This document shows, one piece after another, positions 1 to 6,990 of a stretch of 64,000 nucleotides of DNA. Made by a program: the position numbers and the translations under genes. The stretch lies in assembly GCF_018403325.1 (NCBI RefSeq), contig NZ_BOSL01000003.1, forward strand, positions 248,001-312,000, in the 5' to 3' direction. The notes beneath the pieces are model-generated. The model was not told the origin of the DNA. It searched no databases and saw only the letters and a program-made list of their open reading frames with translations. The DNA comes from Paenibacillus vini. Its GTDB lineage: Bacteria > Bacillota > Bacilli > Paenibacillales > Paenibacillaceae. Position 1 is the stretch's first letter, and each line of letters opens with the position of its first letter.

Positions 1-252
1 TTTATTTTTTTTGCTTACGAAGGTAGTAATCCAGTGCTCCTTGTCATCCTGCTGGACGGCTTTTCCGACGAGGCCTTTCATTTTGAGGAAGCCCAACAAT
101 GGAGTTGGCTTGAACGTGGCGTGCAAGACAAAAATATCGTCCGATTCCAGCGTTTTGACGGTATCCATAATGAGCTGGAACGGCTCCAGCTTGTTACGTA
201 GCTGCTCTCTAACATCCAATTCAACGATTTTGGCATCTTTTCGATCCATCAT
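1..252 (-). CDS. DUF2249 domain protein (3' end cut by window edge)
   Basis: Read on the minus strand from ATG at 252 (a second ATG follows at once at 249) with AAGAGGTG seven bases upstream. The 84 codons visible contain no stop, so the gene continues past base 1. The product begins MMDRKDAKIVELDVRE and contains LEPFQLIMDTVKTL and FKPTPLLGFLKMKG, the pattern of the small DUF2249 family. That family is often found beside denitrification, nitric oxide or hemerythrin genes. It lies 89 bases downstream of the nitrite reductase on the same strand, so co-transcription and a role in nitrite/NO metabolism are likely. Family assignment rests on recognised sequence pattern; biochemical function is unknown. 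Confidence 0.7.
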   Translation of the reverse strand, partial: MMDRKDAKIVELDVREQLRNKLEPFQLIMDTVKTLESDDIFVLHATFKPTPLLGFLKMKGLVGKAVQQDDKEHWITTFVSKKNK

Positions 253-341
253 GAATCACCTCTTCTTCATTATAAAACGCACATTCAGACCCATTGTGAT
301 TTCTGTCACATGTATTTCTGGTTTAGAAAGCTTGACTCTTG

Positions 342-1328
342 TTAATGGCTCATGGTGGATGGCTCTCCGTGATCCTTACCGTCCGCGGTAACCCGCAAAA
401 TGGCCGACGCTCCTTTGTTGGCGTCTTTCAATTGATGGGTCAAGATCGGATAGTCGCCTTCTTCGGTTACGGTAAATTCGACAACCGCTCCGCCGCCTGC
501 CGGAATCATGGCCGTTTGCAGCCCGAACATCAAGTTTTTCGGATTTCCGTCGATATACACCCGGTCCATCGTGGTGCCGACGACATGGAAGGAGGACACT
601 TCGTTAGGTCCTACGTTGGCGACGTACAATCTGACTTGATCCCCAACTTTGGCGAGCAGAGGGTGTTCCTTGAGCGTAAAGTCATCACCGTTAAAAACGA
701 CATATTCCGGCGGTTCATTCATGAACGCCTCTTCGTCATGCTCTCTGTACCACTCGCTTTGAACGATTGTATACTCCCGGTCGATCTCGGCGTCGCTTTC
801 ATACCCGGCCTTCGGTTCGACGATGATCATTCCGTACATTCCGTTGCCTACATGGAGCAGAACCGGACTTGTACCGCAGTGGTACATAAAGACGCCGGGC
901 GTCGTAGCCGGATAAGAAAAAGTTCCTTGTTCATTCGGCATCACGTCGATGAATTTTTTGCTCGGGGCTGCATGAACTGCATGGAAATCCATCGAATGGG
1001 GCATGTCGGGGTCCATGTTTTTCAGCGTGAAATCGAGCGTATCCCCTTCTTTGACCCGAATTACCGGGCCAGGCACCGTGCCGTTAAAGGTCCATGCGTT
1101 ATAGAAAACCCCTTCCGAAATTTCCACATTGGTCACTTGGGCTGTCATTTCTATATGGACAGTCTGTCCGTCACGCCGGATGACCGGCTCAACCGGAGGT
1201 TGATTAACCACAGCAACTTCTTGCTCGGAGCCCGTTTCTTCGGCCGGAATAGCCGGGGAGGGGTACCAGACCGCCAGGATGATGACCAGACAGGAAAGGA
1301 CCAGAAAGGCGGGTTTTGCATATTTCAT
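342..1328 (-). CDS. nirK: Copper-containing nitrite reductase (NirK/AniA type)
   Basis: Reduces nitrite to nitric oxide outside the membrane. The 328-residue product has an N-terminal hydrophobic segment (residues 6-22) and two cupredoxin domains. All expected ligands are visible: type 1 copper His111, Cys151, His159, Met164; type 2 copper His116, His150, His298; and catalytic Asp114 and His248, in the motifs PHSMDFH, YHCGTSPVLLHVGNGM and SSFHVVG. I chose ATG 1328 because AAAGGAG lies eight bases upstream; an in-frame GTG at 1346 has no such site. A DUF2249 gene follows on the same strand. A TGTGA-N6-GCACA site lies about 75 bases upstream, suggesting Fnr-type control. No other denitrification gene is in the window. 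Confidence 0.88.
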   Translation of the reverse strand: MKYAKPAFLVLSCLVIILAVWYPSPAIPAEETGSEQEVAVVNQPPVEPVIRRDGQTVHIEMTAQVTNVEISEGVFYNAWTFNGTVPGPVIRVKEGDTLDFTLKNMDPDMPHSMDFHAVHAAPSKKFIDVMPNEQGTFSYPATTPGVFMYHCGTSPVLLHVGNGMYGMIIVEPKAGYESDAEIDREYTIVQSEWYREHDEEAFMNEPPEYVVFNGDDFTLKEHPLLAKVGDQVRLYVANVGPNEVSSFHVVGTTMDRVYIDGNPKNLMFGLQTAMIPAGGGAVVEFTVTEEGDYPILTHQLKDANKGASAILRVTADGKDHGEPSTMSH

Positions 1329-1401
1329 AGGCGCAGCTCCTTTCACGGAGAGATATTTAAATTTTTATATTTTAAGACTAAAGGCAAACCGAAATAGCCC
1401 T

Positions 1402-1417
1402 TGTGACGGAAAGCACA
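1402..1417. promoter_or_regulatory. Fnr/Crp-like site upstream of nirK
   Basis: TGTGACGGAAAGCACA is one base away from TGTGA-N6-TCACA, the form bound by Fnr in Bacillus. On the minus strand it sits about 46-52 bases before the start implied by the AT-rich -10 candidates (TAAAAT at 1375-1370 or TATAAA at 1369-1364) of nirK. Activation under oxygen limitation is inferred. Confidence 0.45.
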
Positions 1418-1536
1418 TTTATACGCATGTCGAAAAATCGTAACAATTGAGGCCAAATATTAGCCTGTTAATATTATTTCAACATATGAAAAATTCACAA
1501 TAGAAAAATAATATTTTTCACGTATCTAGCCACTAT

Positions 1537-1551
1537 TGTGAAATTTTCACA
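1537..1551. promoter_or_regulatory. Perfect inverted repeat upstream of the Rtp-like gene
   Basis: TGTGAAATTTTCACA has two perfect 7-base arms around one central base. It lies 37 bases before the ATG at 1589, in the divergent nirK/rtp-like region. A degenerate copy (ATGAAAAATTCACA) occurs near 1487-1500. The half-sites resemble Crp/Fnr sites but the spacer is five rather than six. It could equally be the binding site of the adjacent winged-helix protein. Confidence 0.45.
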
Positions 1552-1588
1552 GTTGAGCTATATTGTTCTTGTAACGGGAGGTGTCAAC

Positions 1589-1948
1589 ATGGCATTTATG
1601 ATCGCCCAAAGGGCATATATCAAGCTATTTTTAATTACAAAAGTGGAGCAGCGCCGGGGATACGGTTATCAAATGCTTGAGGAGTTGAAGCAAGAATTCG
1701 CGCCGTTCGGTTACGTTCCTCCGCAAAGCGAAATTTATCGGGCTCTGCACGAATTAGTGCAGGAAGGCGTATTATTTCGGACCAAGCAGCTTAAAGGCAG
1801 CGATCCCAGCGTGGATTTCCAGGAGATTGTGCTGTATCAATTTACGGATGACGGTACGGAGAAAGCCGAACTTTACAAAAAGCAGGTGAAAACGGATCTG
1901 GATCGCTGCATCGGGATGTTGAATAAGGCAGTAAGGGATAATTATTAG
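1589..1948 (+). CDS. Rtp-like winged-helix protein (replication terminator protein family)
   Basis: The 119-residue product matches the Bacillus subtilis replication terminator protein across its length. Corresponding segments are QRAYIKLFLIT, YGYQMLEELKQEF, SEIYRALHELVQEGVL, EIVLYQF and LYKKQVKTDLDRC, and the C-terminal helix used for dimerisation is present. ATG 1589 follows GGGAGGTG at good spacing; an upstream in-frame GTG at 1538 lies inside the palindrome and lacks a ribosome site. Rtp binds Ter sites and blocks DnaB in B. subtilis. Here the gene sits divergent from nirK with a palindrome before it, which fits a transcription factor as well as a fork-arrest protein. No Ter-like sequence was seen. 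Confidence 0.75.
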   Translation: MAFMIAQRAYIKLFLITKVEQRRGYGYQMLEELKQEFAPFGYVPPQSEIYRALHELVQEGVLFRTKQLKGSDPSVDFQEIVLYQFTDDGTEKAELYKKQVKTDLDRCIGMLNKAVRDNY

Positions 1949-1977
1949 AACAGCATTTAATTCCGACAAAGTTAGTA

Positions 1978-2006
1978 TTGATTAATAATTGCACATCTTG
2001 TAAGAT
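1978..2006 (+). promoter_or_regulatory. Candidate promoter of the riboswitch-metE transcript
   Basis: TTGATT at 1978-1983 and TAAGAT at 2001-2006 are separated by 17 bases. This is suitably placed to start the long leader that carries the cobalamin riboswitch and metE. The -10 match is moderate. Confidence 0.45.
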
Positions 2007-2040
2007 TAGTGAAACGAACTTCACAACTTCATAATTGTGG

Positions 2041-2215
2041 GAATAGGTGCTTCAGCCGCGGTTGAAGCTTAAAAGGGAAGTCCGGTGCAAATGCCGGCGC
2101 GGTCCCGCCACTGTAACAGAGAAGCCGAGATGCAATCATAGCCACTGGTGTTCAAGAACACTGGGAAGGCAGCATCGGGTGATGATTCTGAAGCCAGGAG
2201 ACCTGCCTATTCTAG
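2041..2215 (+). promoter_or_regulatory. Cobalamin riboswitch (metE leader)
   Basis: The leader shows the conserved parts in order: AATAGGTG opening, GAAGCTTAAAAGGGAA, CCGGTGCAAATGCCGG stem, GGTCCCGCCACTGTAAC (the B12 box region), a variable hairpin near 2140-2165, and GAAGCCAGGAGACCTGCC at the 3' side. It is followed by an intrinsic terminator at 2281-2318 and then metE. Binding of adenosyl- or another cobalamin is expected to favour termination, so the B12-independent synthase is made only when B12 is scarce. Confidence 0.93.
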
Positions 2216-2255
2216 CAACACTGCTGTACCTACGGGAGATAGGGAGGTGTTAAAG

Positions 2256-2294
2256 ATGAAAGCCATCGCACATATACACGAAGGTCCTCTTTAG
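2256..2294 (+). CDS. Possible 12-codon leader peptide between riboswitch and metE
   Basis: An ATG preceded by GGGAGGTG with seven bases spacing opens a 12-codon frame, MKAIAHIHEGPL, ending at TAG 2292-2294. The last codons form the left arm of the terminator. The near-ideal ribosome site suggests translation, which would interfere with terminator folding. It may instead be only the site sequestered by the aptamer. No protein family applies to so short a product. Confidence 0.35.
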   Translation: MKAIAHIHEGPL

Positions 2295-2318
2295 CATTGA
2301 CTAGAGAGGGCCTTTTTT
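2281..2318 (+). terminator. Riboswitch-controlled intrinsic terminator
   Basis: AAGGTCCTCT pairs with AGAGAGGGCCTT (G-U pairs included) and is followed by a T run. It lies between the cobalamin aptamer and metE, as expected for transcriptional control. Confidence 0.85.
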
Positions 2319-2385
2319 GCGCACCGCGAGGACATAGGAAATGCATAGCTTTGTTAAATTTTAAAGGGAAAAAGGGGAGAATTCG

Positions 2386-4686
2386 ATGAGTAAGTATGTC
2401 AGTAGTAATCTAGGCTTTCCAAGAATCGGCAGAGAACGGGAATGGAAAAAAGCGATTGAAGCGTTCTGGAACGGGAAAATTAACGAGGGGGAGCTTCACG
2501 ACCGCCTTTCCGATATTCGCAGGACTCATTGGAGACTTCAGCAGGAAAAAGGGATCGAGCTGATCCCGGTAGGTGATTTTTCGTATTATGATCAGGTCCT
2601 GGATATGACGGTGATGTTCGGACTGGTTCCGGAGCGTTTTGAATATAAAGGCGGCCCGGTACCGCTCGCCACGTATTATGCCATAGCGAGAGGCAATGAA
2701 TCGGCCGCAGCGAGCGAAATGACGAAATGGTTCAATACGAACTACCATTATATTGTTCCTGAGCTTGGCGGAAGGGAACCAGAATTGACGAAAAACACAC
2801 CGCTGGAAGCTTATCGCGAAGCCAAGTCTGAGCTTGGCATCGAGGGGAAACCTGTGCTGCTCGGATTGTACACGTTTTTGAAGCTGTCCAAGGGGACACC
2901 TTCCTTTAGTATCGAGGAATGGAGCCGCAAATTACTGCCCTTGTACGTGCAGGTCTTGCGTGAACTGCAGGAAGAAGGAGCATCCTGGGTACAAATCGAT
3001 GAGCCTGCGCTGGTTACCTCTGTATCGGATGAGGATTTGGAGCTGGTTCAAGAAATTTATGGAGCGATTGCACAAGAAGTTCCGGGACTGGCGGTTTTAT
3101 TGCAAACCTATTTCGATTCGGCGGAACGTTACGAGCAAATCGTGAGTCTTCCGGTAAAAGGAATCGGTCTCGATTTCGTGCACGGTAAAGCGGGGAACCT
3201 TGAGGCGCTTCGTCAATATGGATTCCCGGCGGACAAAACGCTCGGAATAGGACTGATCGATGGCCGCAATATCTGGCGGACCGATCTTCCCGAAGCGCAA
3301 GTATTATTAGAAGCGATTGCCGCATTGATTCCGGGTTCCTCTGAATACATCATTCAACCTTCATGCAGCCTGCTGCATGTACCGGTATCGGCACAAGCGG
3401 AGAATGGACTGCCTTCCGTCCTTCAAGAATCGTTAGCTTTCGCGGAAGAAAAGCTGGATGAAATTAACGCTTTATCCATTGCAGCGAAGACAGGAGATGC
3501 TCCAGCTCTGTTCGCTAAGAGCAAGGAGGCTTTACAACGATTGGCCGGCGATGCATCACGCAGCCGGAGAGAAGTTCAGGAAGCGGTGAGCACCATCTCT
3601 GTCCAGCCATCGGAACGAAGCAGCGTTTTTTCCAGCCGTCGCTTGAAACAACAGGCCAAATGGAATTTGCCGCTGTTGCCAACGACGACGATCGGCAGCT
3701 TTCCGCAAACCGCAGAGGTTCGTGCTGCCAGACAAAAATGGCGCAAGGGCGAATGGTCAACAGAGAAATATGATGAGTTCGTCGCGGCGGAGATCAAGAA
3801 GTGGATTGACATTCAGGAAGAAATCGGACTGGACGTGCTTGTCCATGGGGAATTCGAGCGCACGGATATGGTTGAGTTTTTCGGGGAAAAGCTTCCCGGT
3901 TTCGCATTTACTCGCGGGGGCTGGGTTCAATCGTATGGAACGCGCTGTGTGAAGCCTCCTCTGATTTATGGCGATGTGGAATTCGACCGGCCGATGACGG
4001 TAAAAGAAACGGCGTTCGCTCAGTCGCTGACCTCCAAACCGGTGAAAGGGATGCTGACCGGTCCGGTCACGATTCTAAACTGGTCCTTTGTTCGCAGCGA
4101 TATATCCAGAGAGACCGTGGCATACCAGATCGCGCTCGCGCTTCGCAAGGAAGTGGAGGCACTGGAGGAAGCCGGGATCACAATGATCCAGGTCGACGAG
4201 CCGGCGCTTCGGGAAGGATTTCCGCTTAAACCGAAAGATAGAAGCGCTTATCTGGATTGGGCGGTTAAGGCGTTCAAGATCTCTACCTCAACGGTGCGGG
4301 AGACGACACAGATCCACACGCATATGTGCTATTGCGAATTCCATGATATGCTGGATTCCATTCAGGCACTGGATGCCGATGTGATTTCCATCGAAACTTC
4401 ACGGAGCCACGGCGAGCTCATTCGCAGCTTTGAAGAGAATACGTACCCGCTTGGCATCGGGCTAGGGGTGTATGATATTCACAGTCCCCGGGTACCTTCC
4501 GAAGAGGAGATGGTCGCGATGATCTCCCGGGCGCTTCAGGTATTGGATCCCGAACTATTCTGGATCAACCCGGATTGCGGTCTTAAAACAAGAGGCCAGG
4601 AGGAAACTGTAGCGGCCTTGAAAAATATGGCTTCCGCAGCTCAACGCAGCAGGAATTCTCTTGCTTCAGCGAGTTTGGGGATATAA
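2386..4686 (+). CDS. metE: Cobalamin-independent methionine synthase
   Basis: Transfers the methyl group of 5-methyltetrahydropteroyltriglutamate to homocysteine, the last step of methionine synthesis, in the cytoplasm. The 766-residue length is normal for MetE. The N-terminal half begins with SSNLGFPRIGREREWK and the C-terminal catalytic barrel holds TTTIGSFPQT, VHGEFERTDMVEFF and the zinc-site segments HTHMCYCEF and NPDCGLKTR. ATG 2386 follows AAAGGGGAG. It stands alone after a cobalamin riboswitch and terminator, so it should be repressed when vitamin B12 is available; a B12-dependent MetH elsewhere in the genome is implied. Confidence 0.97.
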   Translation: MSKYVSSNLGFPRIGREREWKKAIEAFWNGKINEGELHDRLSDIRRTHWRLQQEKGIELIPVGDFSYYDQVLDMTVMFGLVPERFEYKGGPVPLATYYAIARGNESAAASEMTKWFNTNYHYIVPELGGREPELTKNTPLEAYREAKSELGIEGKPVLLGLYTFLKLSKGTPSFSIEEWSRKLLPLYVQVLRELQEEGASWVQIDEPALVTSVSDEDLELVQEIYGAIAQEVPGLAVLLQTYFDSAERYEQIVSLPVKGIGLDFVHGKAGNLEALRQYGFPADKTLGIGLIDGRNIWRTDLPEAQVLLEAIAALIPGSSEYIIQPSCSLLHVPVSAQAENGLPSVLQESLAFAEEKLDEINALSIAAKTGDAPALFAKSKEALQRLAGDASRSRREVQEAVSTISVQPSERSSVFSSRRLKQQAKWNLPLLPTTTIGSFPQTAEVRAARQKWRKGEWSTEKYDEFVAAEIKKWIDIQEEIGLDVLVHGEFERTDMVEFFGEKLPGFAFTRGGWVQSYGTRCVKPPLIYGDVEFDRPMTVKETAFAQSLTSKPVKGMLTGPVTILNWSFVRSDISRETVAYQIALALRKEVEALEEAGITMIQVDEPALREGFPLKPKDRSAYLDWAVKAFKISTSTVRETTQIHTHMCYCEFHDMLDSIQALDADVISIETSRSHGELIRSFEENTYPLGIGLGVYDIHSPRVPSEEEMVAMISRALQVLDPELFWINPDCGLKTRGQEETVAALKNMASAAQRSRNSLASASLGI

Positions 4687-4705
4687 CTATAGTAAAAATC
4701 TTCAT

Positions 4706-4747
4706 TTGACAGGCCGATTTCCATCCTGTACTATAAATAATATAGTA
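4706..4747 (+). promoter_or_regulatory. azoR promoter with overlapping operator-like palindrome
   Basis: TTGACA (4706-4711) and TACTAT (4729-4734) are spaced by 17 bases. TACTATAAATAATATAGTA at 4729-4747 is an inverted repeat with 7-base arms that covers the -10 element. A shorter ACTATAGT lies at 4686-4693. The position implies repression. It resembles sites of HxlR-type quinone/thiol sensors such as YodB, which control azoreductases in Bacillus, but no such regulator is in the window. Confidence 0.6.
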
Positions 4748-4791
4748 CTAGAATAATAGTTAGTATATAGACACCAGGAGGGAAATCTATA

Positions 4792-5418
4792 ATGTCACAT
4801 GTATTATTTATTAAAGCAAATAACCGTCCGGTTGATCAATCGGTCACAGTTAAACTTTATGAAAGTTTCTTAAAAACGTATAAAGAAACTCATCCGGATG
4901 ACTTGGTCACCGAGCTGAACTTGTTCGAAGCGGATCTGCCGTACTATGACAACGATATGCTGACCGGCTTGTTCAAACTGGGTAAAGATATTCCTACGAC
5001 TCCGGAGGAACAGAAAGCGGCCGATCTGGCGAATACTTACCTGGATCAATTTCTTGGCGCCGACAAAGTGGTTTTCGCGTTCCCGCTTTGGAACTTCACG
5101 ATTCCGGCACAGTTGCTCACTTACATGTTCTACTTGAACCAAGCTGGCAAAACGTTTAAATATACGGCTGAAGGTCCGGTTGGGCTCGTAGGCGACAAGA
5201 AAGTAGCTTTGTTGCAAGCACGCGGCGGAGTTTACTCCGAAGGACCGATGGCGGACATGGAAATGTCGATGAAATACGTGACCACATCGCTTGCATTCTG
5301 GGGAATCACGAACCCGGAAACCGTGATTGTTGAAGGTCACAACCAGTTTCCTGACCGCGCCGAAGCTATCGTTATGGACGGCGTAAAACGTGCTGCTGAT
5401 CTGGCCGCCAAGTTCTAA
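4792..5418 (+). CDS. azoR: FMN-dependent NADH:quinone oxidoreductase / azoreductase
   Basis: A flavodoxin-fold enzyme that uses NADH to reduce quinones and azo compounds by two electrons, protecting against electrophile stress. The 208-residue product has the family's usual length. It shows the N-terminal LFIKANNRP strand-loop that binds FMN phosphate, FAFPLWNFTIPAQLLTYMF, and LLQARGGVYSEGP. ATG 4792 follows GGAGGG. It is monocistronic: a promoter with an operator-like palindrome lies before it and a strong terminator after it. The operator overlapping the -10 element suggests induction by quinones or diamide-like compounds. Confidence 0.92.
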   Translation: MSHVLFIKANNRPVDQSVTVKLYESFLKTYKETHPDDLVTELNLFEADLPYYDNDMLTGLFKLGKDIPTTPEEQKAADLANTYLDQFLGADKVVFAFPLWNFTIPAQLLTYMFYLNQAGKTFKYTAEGPVGLVGDKKVALLQARGGVYSEGPMADMEMSMKYVTTSLAFWGITNPETVIVEGHNQFPDRAEAIVMDGVKRAADLAAKF

Positions 5419-5452
5419 TTAAATACGCGGAGGCAGTTTTAACCTCTGAATC

Positions 5453-5505
5453 AAAGGGCTATTCTGACATGGCGAGCGATCGTCACCTGCAGAATAGCCC
5501 TTTTT
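5453..5505 (+). terminator. Intrinsic terminator after azoR
   Basis: AAAGGGCTATTCTG pairs with CAGAATAGCCCTTT across a loop of about 25 bases, followed by T5. Confidence 0.85.
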
Positions 5506-5633
5506 ATAATGAGCGAAGATATTTTCAGTTTAAATGCAAAATCAAATGGCAAATGGGTTATAGTCCATACAAGGATAAACGGAGTTACATAGTATGTTTG
5601 TGTAATCTAATTACTCTTGAGGAGGGGAAATTA

Positions 5634-5735
5634 ATGGGTGAATGCAATGGTGGAGGATACGGTGGCGTGTTTACATCGACTGCAACAATTTTAGTTCTTT
5701 ACATCTTGTTGGTCATTGTTCTTAGAACGTTCTAA
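5634..5735 (+). CDS. YjcZ-family small spore/membrane peptide
   Basis: A 33-residue peptide, MGECNGGGYGGVF followed by a single hydrophobic helix and a short LRTF tail. This is the pattern of the YjcZ-type sporulation peptides: a Gly/Tyr-rich head and one transmembrane segment ending within a few residues of the C terminus. ATG 5634 follows GAGGAGGGG. Such peptides are expressed in the developing spore and their role is not settled. The 3' ends of this gene and the next gene, on the opposite strand, overlap by four bases, so transcription converges here. Confidence 0.8.
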   Translation: MGECNGGGYGGVFTSTATILVLYILLVIVLRTF

Positions 5736-6058
5736 GTAGATAACAAAGTAATAACGAGCAATTCATATAGCACTAAGGTTAGAATGAGTTCATCATCGTT
5801 GTTAAAAGGACTTCCCCAAAATGCACGTTGTGTTCCATGATAGGGGTTGCGTACTGCTAAGTACAATATGCCCCTGTTACAATTAACGATTCTACCTACG
5901 AACGTTTGACCGTCTAACGTGTCAATTTTAACGACCTTGTTTGCATGCAGGTTGCAGATTTGGTGAACCCGATTTCTTGCATCGTGCAAGTTTTGAACCA
6001 GATGTTTGTCAGCCTGATAGAGCACATTATGCTGGTAACTTCCATGTTGAAGACTCAT
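5732..6058 (-). CDS. Hypothetical spore-associated-type protein, possible Sm-like core
   Basis: Product of 108 residues, not assigned to a named family. It has a His/Gln-rich head (about residues 1-40), a central strand-rich part VVKIDTLDGQTFVGRIVNCNRGILYLAV that resembles the small Sm-like barrel found in several Bacillus hypothetical proteins, and a hydrophobic tail ELILTLVLYELLVITLL that could be a membrane helix. The start codon lies at 6058 with AGGAGGAA upstream on the minus strand. Its convergent neighbour is a YjcZ-type peptide, so a link to sporulation is plausible but only inferred. Confidence 0.6.
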   Translation of the reverse strand: MSLQHGSYQHNVLYQADKHLVQNLHDARNRVHQICNLHANKVVKIDTLDGQTFVGRIVNCNRGILYLAVRNPYHGTQRAFWGSPFNNDDELILTLVLYELLVITLLST

Positions 6059-6151
6059 GATCAGCGATTCCTCCTTTGTATAAGTAATCTATACTATGCT
6101 TTGCAGCAAAGCTTCGTTCATCATTACAGAAAATGTATAAATGAAGCTTGT

Positions 6152-6191
6152 GGCAGTAGTGGACTCGACCCGCGAGTTCCTGCTGCCACTG
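6152..6191. terminator. Long near-perfect hairpin in a 314-base gap
   Basis: GTGGCAGTAGTGGACTCG (6152-6169) pairs with CGAGTTCCTGCTGCCAC (6175-6191) across a five-base loop, with one bulge and two mismatch/wobble positions. A TGTTATTTT stretch follows on the plus strand. It may be a terminator or an isolated repeat element. Apart from this and a promoter at 6268-6297, the gap 6059-6372 shows nothing recognisable. Confidence 0.5.
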
Positions 6192-6267
6192 TTATTTTGA
6201 GAAGGATATTAATTTTTTAATAGAGTAATAGACTCCCGTTACTTTATTTTCCCGCCAAAATATCATA

Positions 6268-6297
6268 TTGCGAACACTAGTTCTTGTCCGATATAAT
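6268..6297 (+). promoter_or_regulatory. Candidate promoter for the YdjM-like gene
   Basis: TTGCGA and a consensus TATAAT are spaced by 18 bases, 76 bases before the ATG at 6373. A second TATAAT at 6329-6334 lacks a well-spaced -35. Confidence 0.4.
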
Positions 6298-6372
6298 GAA
6301 AATACATATTTTACGATAAACCCGATGCTATAATGACCTGAGACATCAAGAAACGACTTGGAGGACTTACAT

Positions 6373-6876
6373 ATGCTTCAGAAAACACACAGCCTGGCCG
6401 GCTTATTGACGGCCGAGTGCGTACTGTCTTATTATCACCAGCCATTACTTACATGGGAGGCGGGCGCGGCCTTGCTTCTGGGATGCCTGGTCGGACCGTT
6501 GGCCGATATCGACAAGAAAGGCTCTACCATGGCGAAGATATTACTTCCGGTATCTTGGATTTTGCATTTGCTTAAAGTTAAGCATCGGACGCTGACACAT
6601 TCGCTTCTATTTATATTGTTGTTGACCAGCTTGTCGACGGCGATGCCGGAATTGTTGTTCTGGACGTTTATCCTTGCTTACGGATCGCACTCATTAATCG
6701 ATATGCTCAATGAGCAGGGAGTCGCCCTGTTCTGGCCATGGAAACGTAAAATTCGTCTTCTTCCGAAATTTATGGCGATCGACACCGGTTCCTTTGCTGA
6801 AGGCATCTTCCGCTTAGCTTTGGGGGCAGCTGTGATTATTTATCCGATCCTGAGCGGGAGCTTGCGGTGGATGTGA
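6373..6876 (+). CDS. YdjM-type membrane-bound metal-dependent hydrolase family protein
   Basis: Product of 167 residues with about four hydrophobic segments. It carries the motifs of the YdjM/COG1988 family: THSLAG near the N terminus, LGCLVGPLADIDKKGS, HRTLTHSLLF and GSHSLIDMLNEQGVALFWPW. The conserved His and Asp residues are thought to bind metal in the membrane; E. coli YdjM belongs to the LexA regulon, but no substrate is established. ATG 6373 with GGAGG eight bases upstream is preferred to the in-frame TTG at 6358, which overlaps that site. The gene ends 114 bases before the next start, so it is probably a separate unit. Confidence 0.8.
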   Translation: MLQKTHSLAGLLTAECVLSYYHQPLLTWEAGAALLLGCLVGPLADIDKKGSTMAKILLPVSWILHLLKVKHRTLTHSLLFILLLTSLSTAMPELLFWTFILAYGSHSLIDMLNEQGVALFWPWKRKIRLLPKFMAIDTGSFAEGIFRLALGAAVIIYPILSGSLRWM

Positions 6877-6990
6877 TTTGAAGGGCGTACCCGCTCTGTT
6901 TGAGCGGGAAAAATGCTTGGCAACTCCTCCGTTGTTGACTATGATGGTGGAAGAATATTTTTCCAATCATTCCTGTTGAGGAGGGGTACT

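Noticed and set aside
339-1397. Open frame of 352 codons on the plus strand opposite nirK
   Set aside because: It is antisense to a protein with all copper ligands in place, has no ribosome site, and shows no recognisable motif.
2047-2253. 68-codon ORF over the riboswitch
   Set aside because: It coincides with the structured cobalamin aptamer and has no protein-like composition.
6152-6191. tRNA-like arm (GGGTCGAGTCC on the minus strand)
   Set aside because: Only a hairpin is formed; no anticodon or D arm and no CCA-compatible acceptor stem can be drawn.
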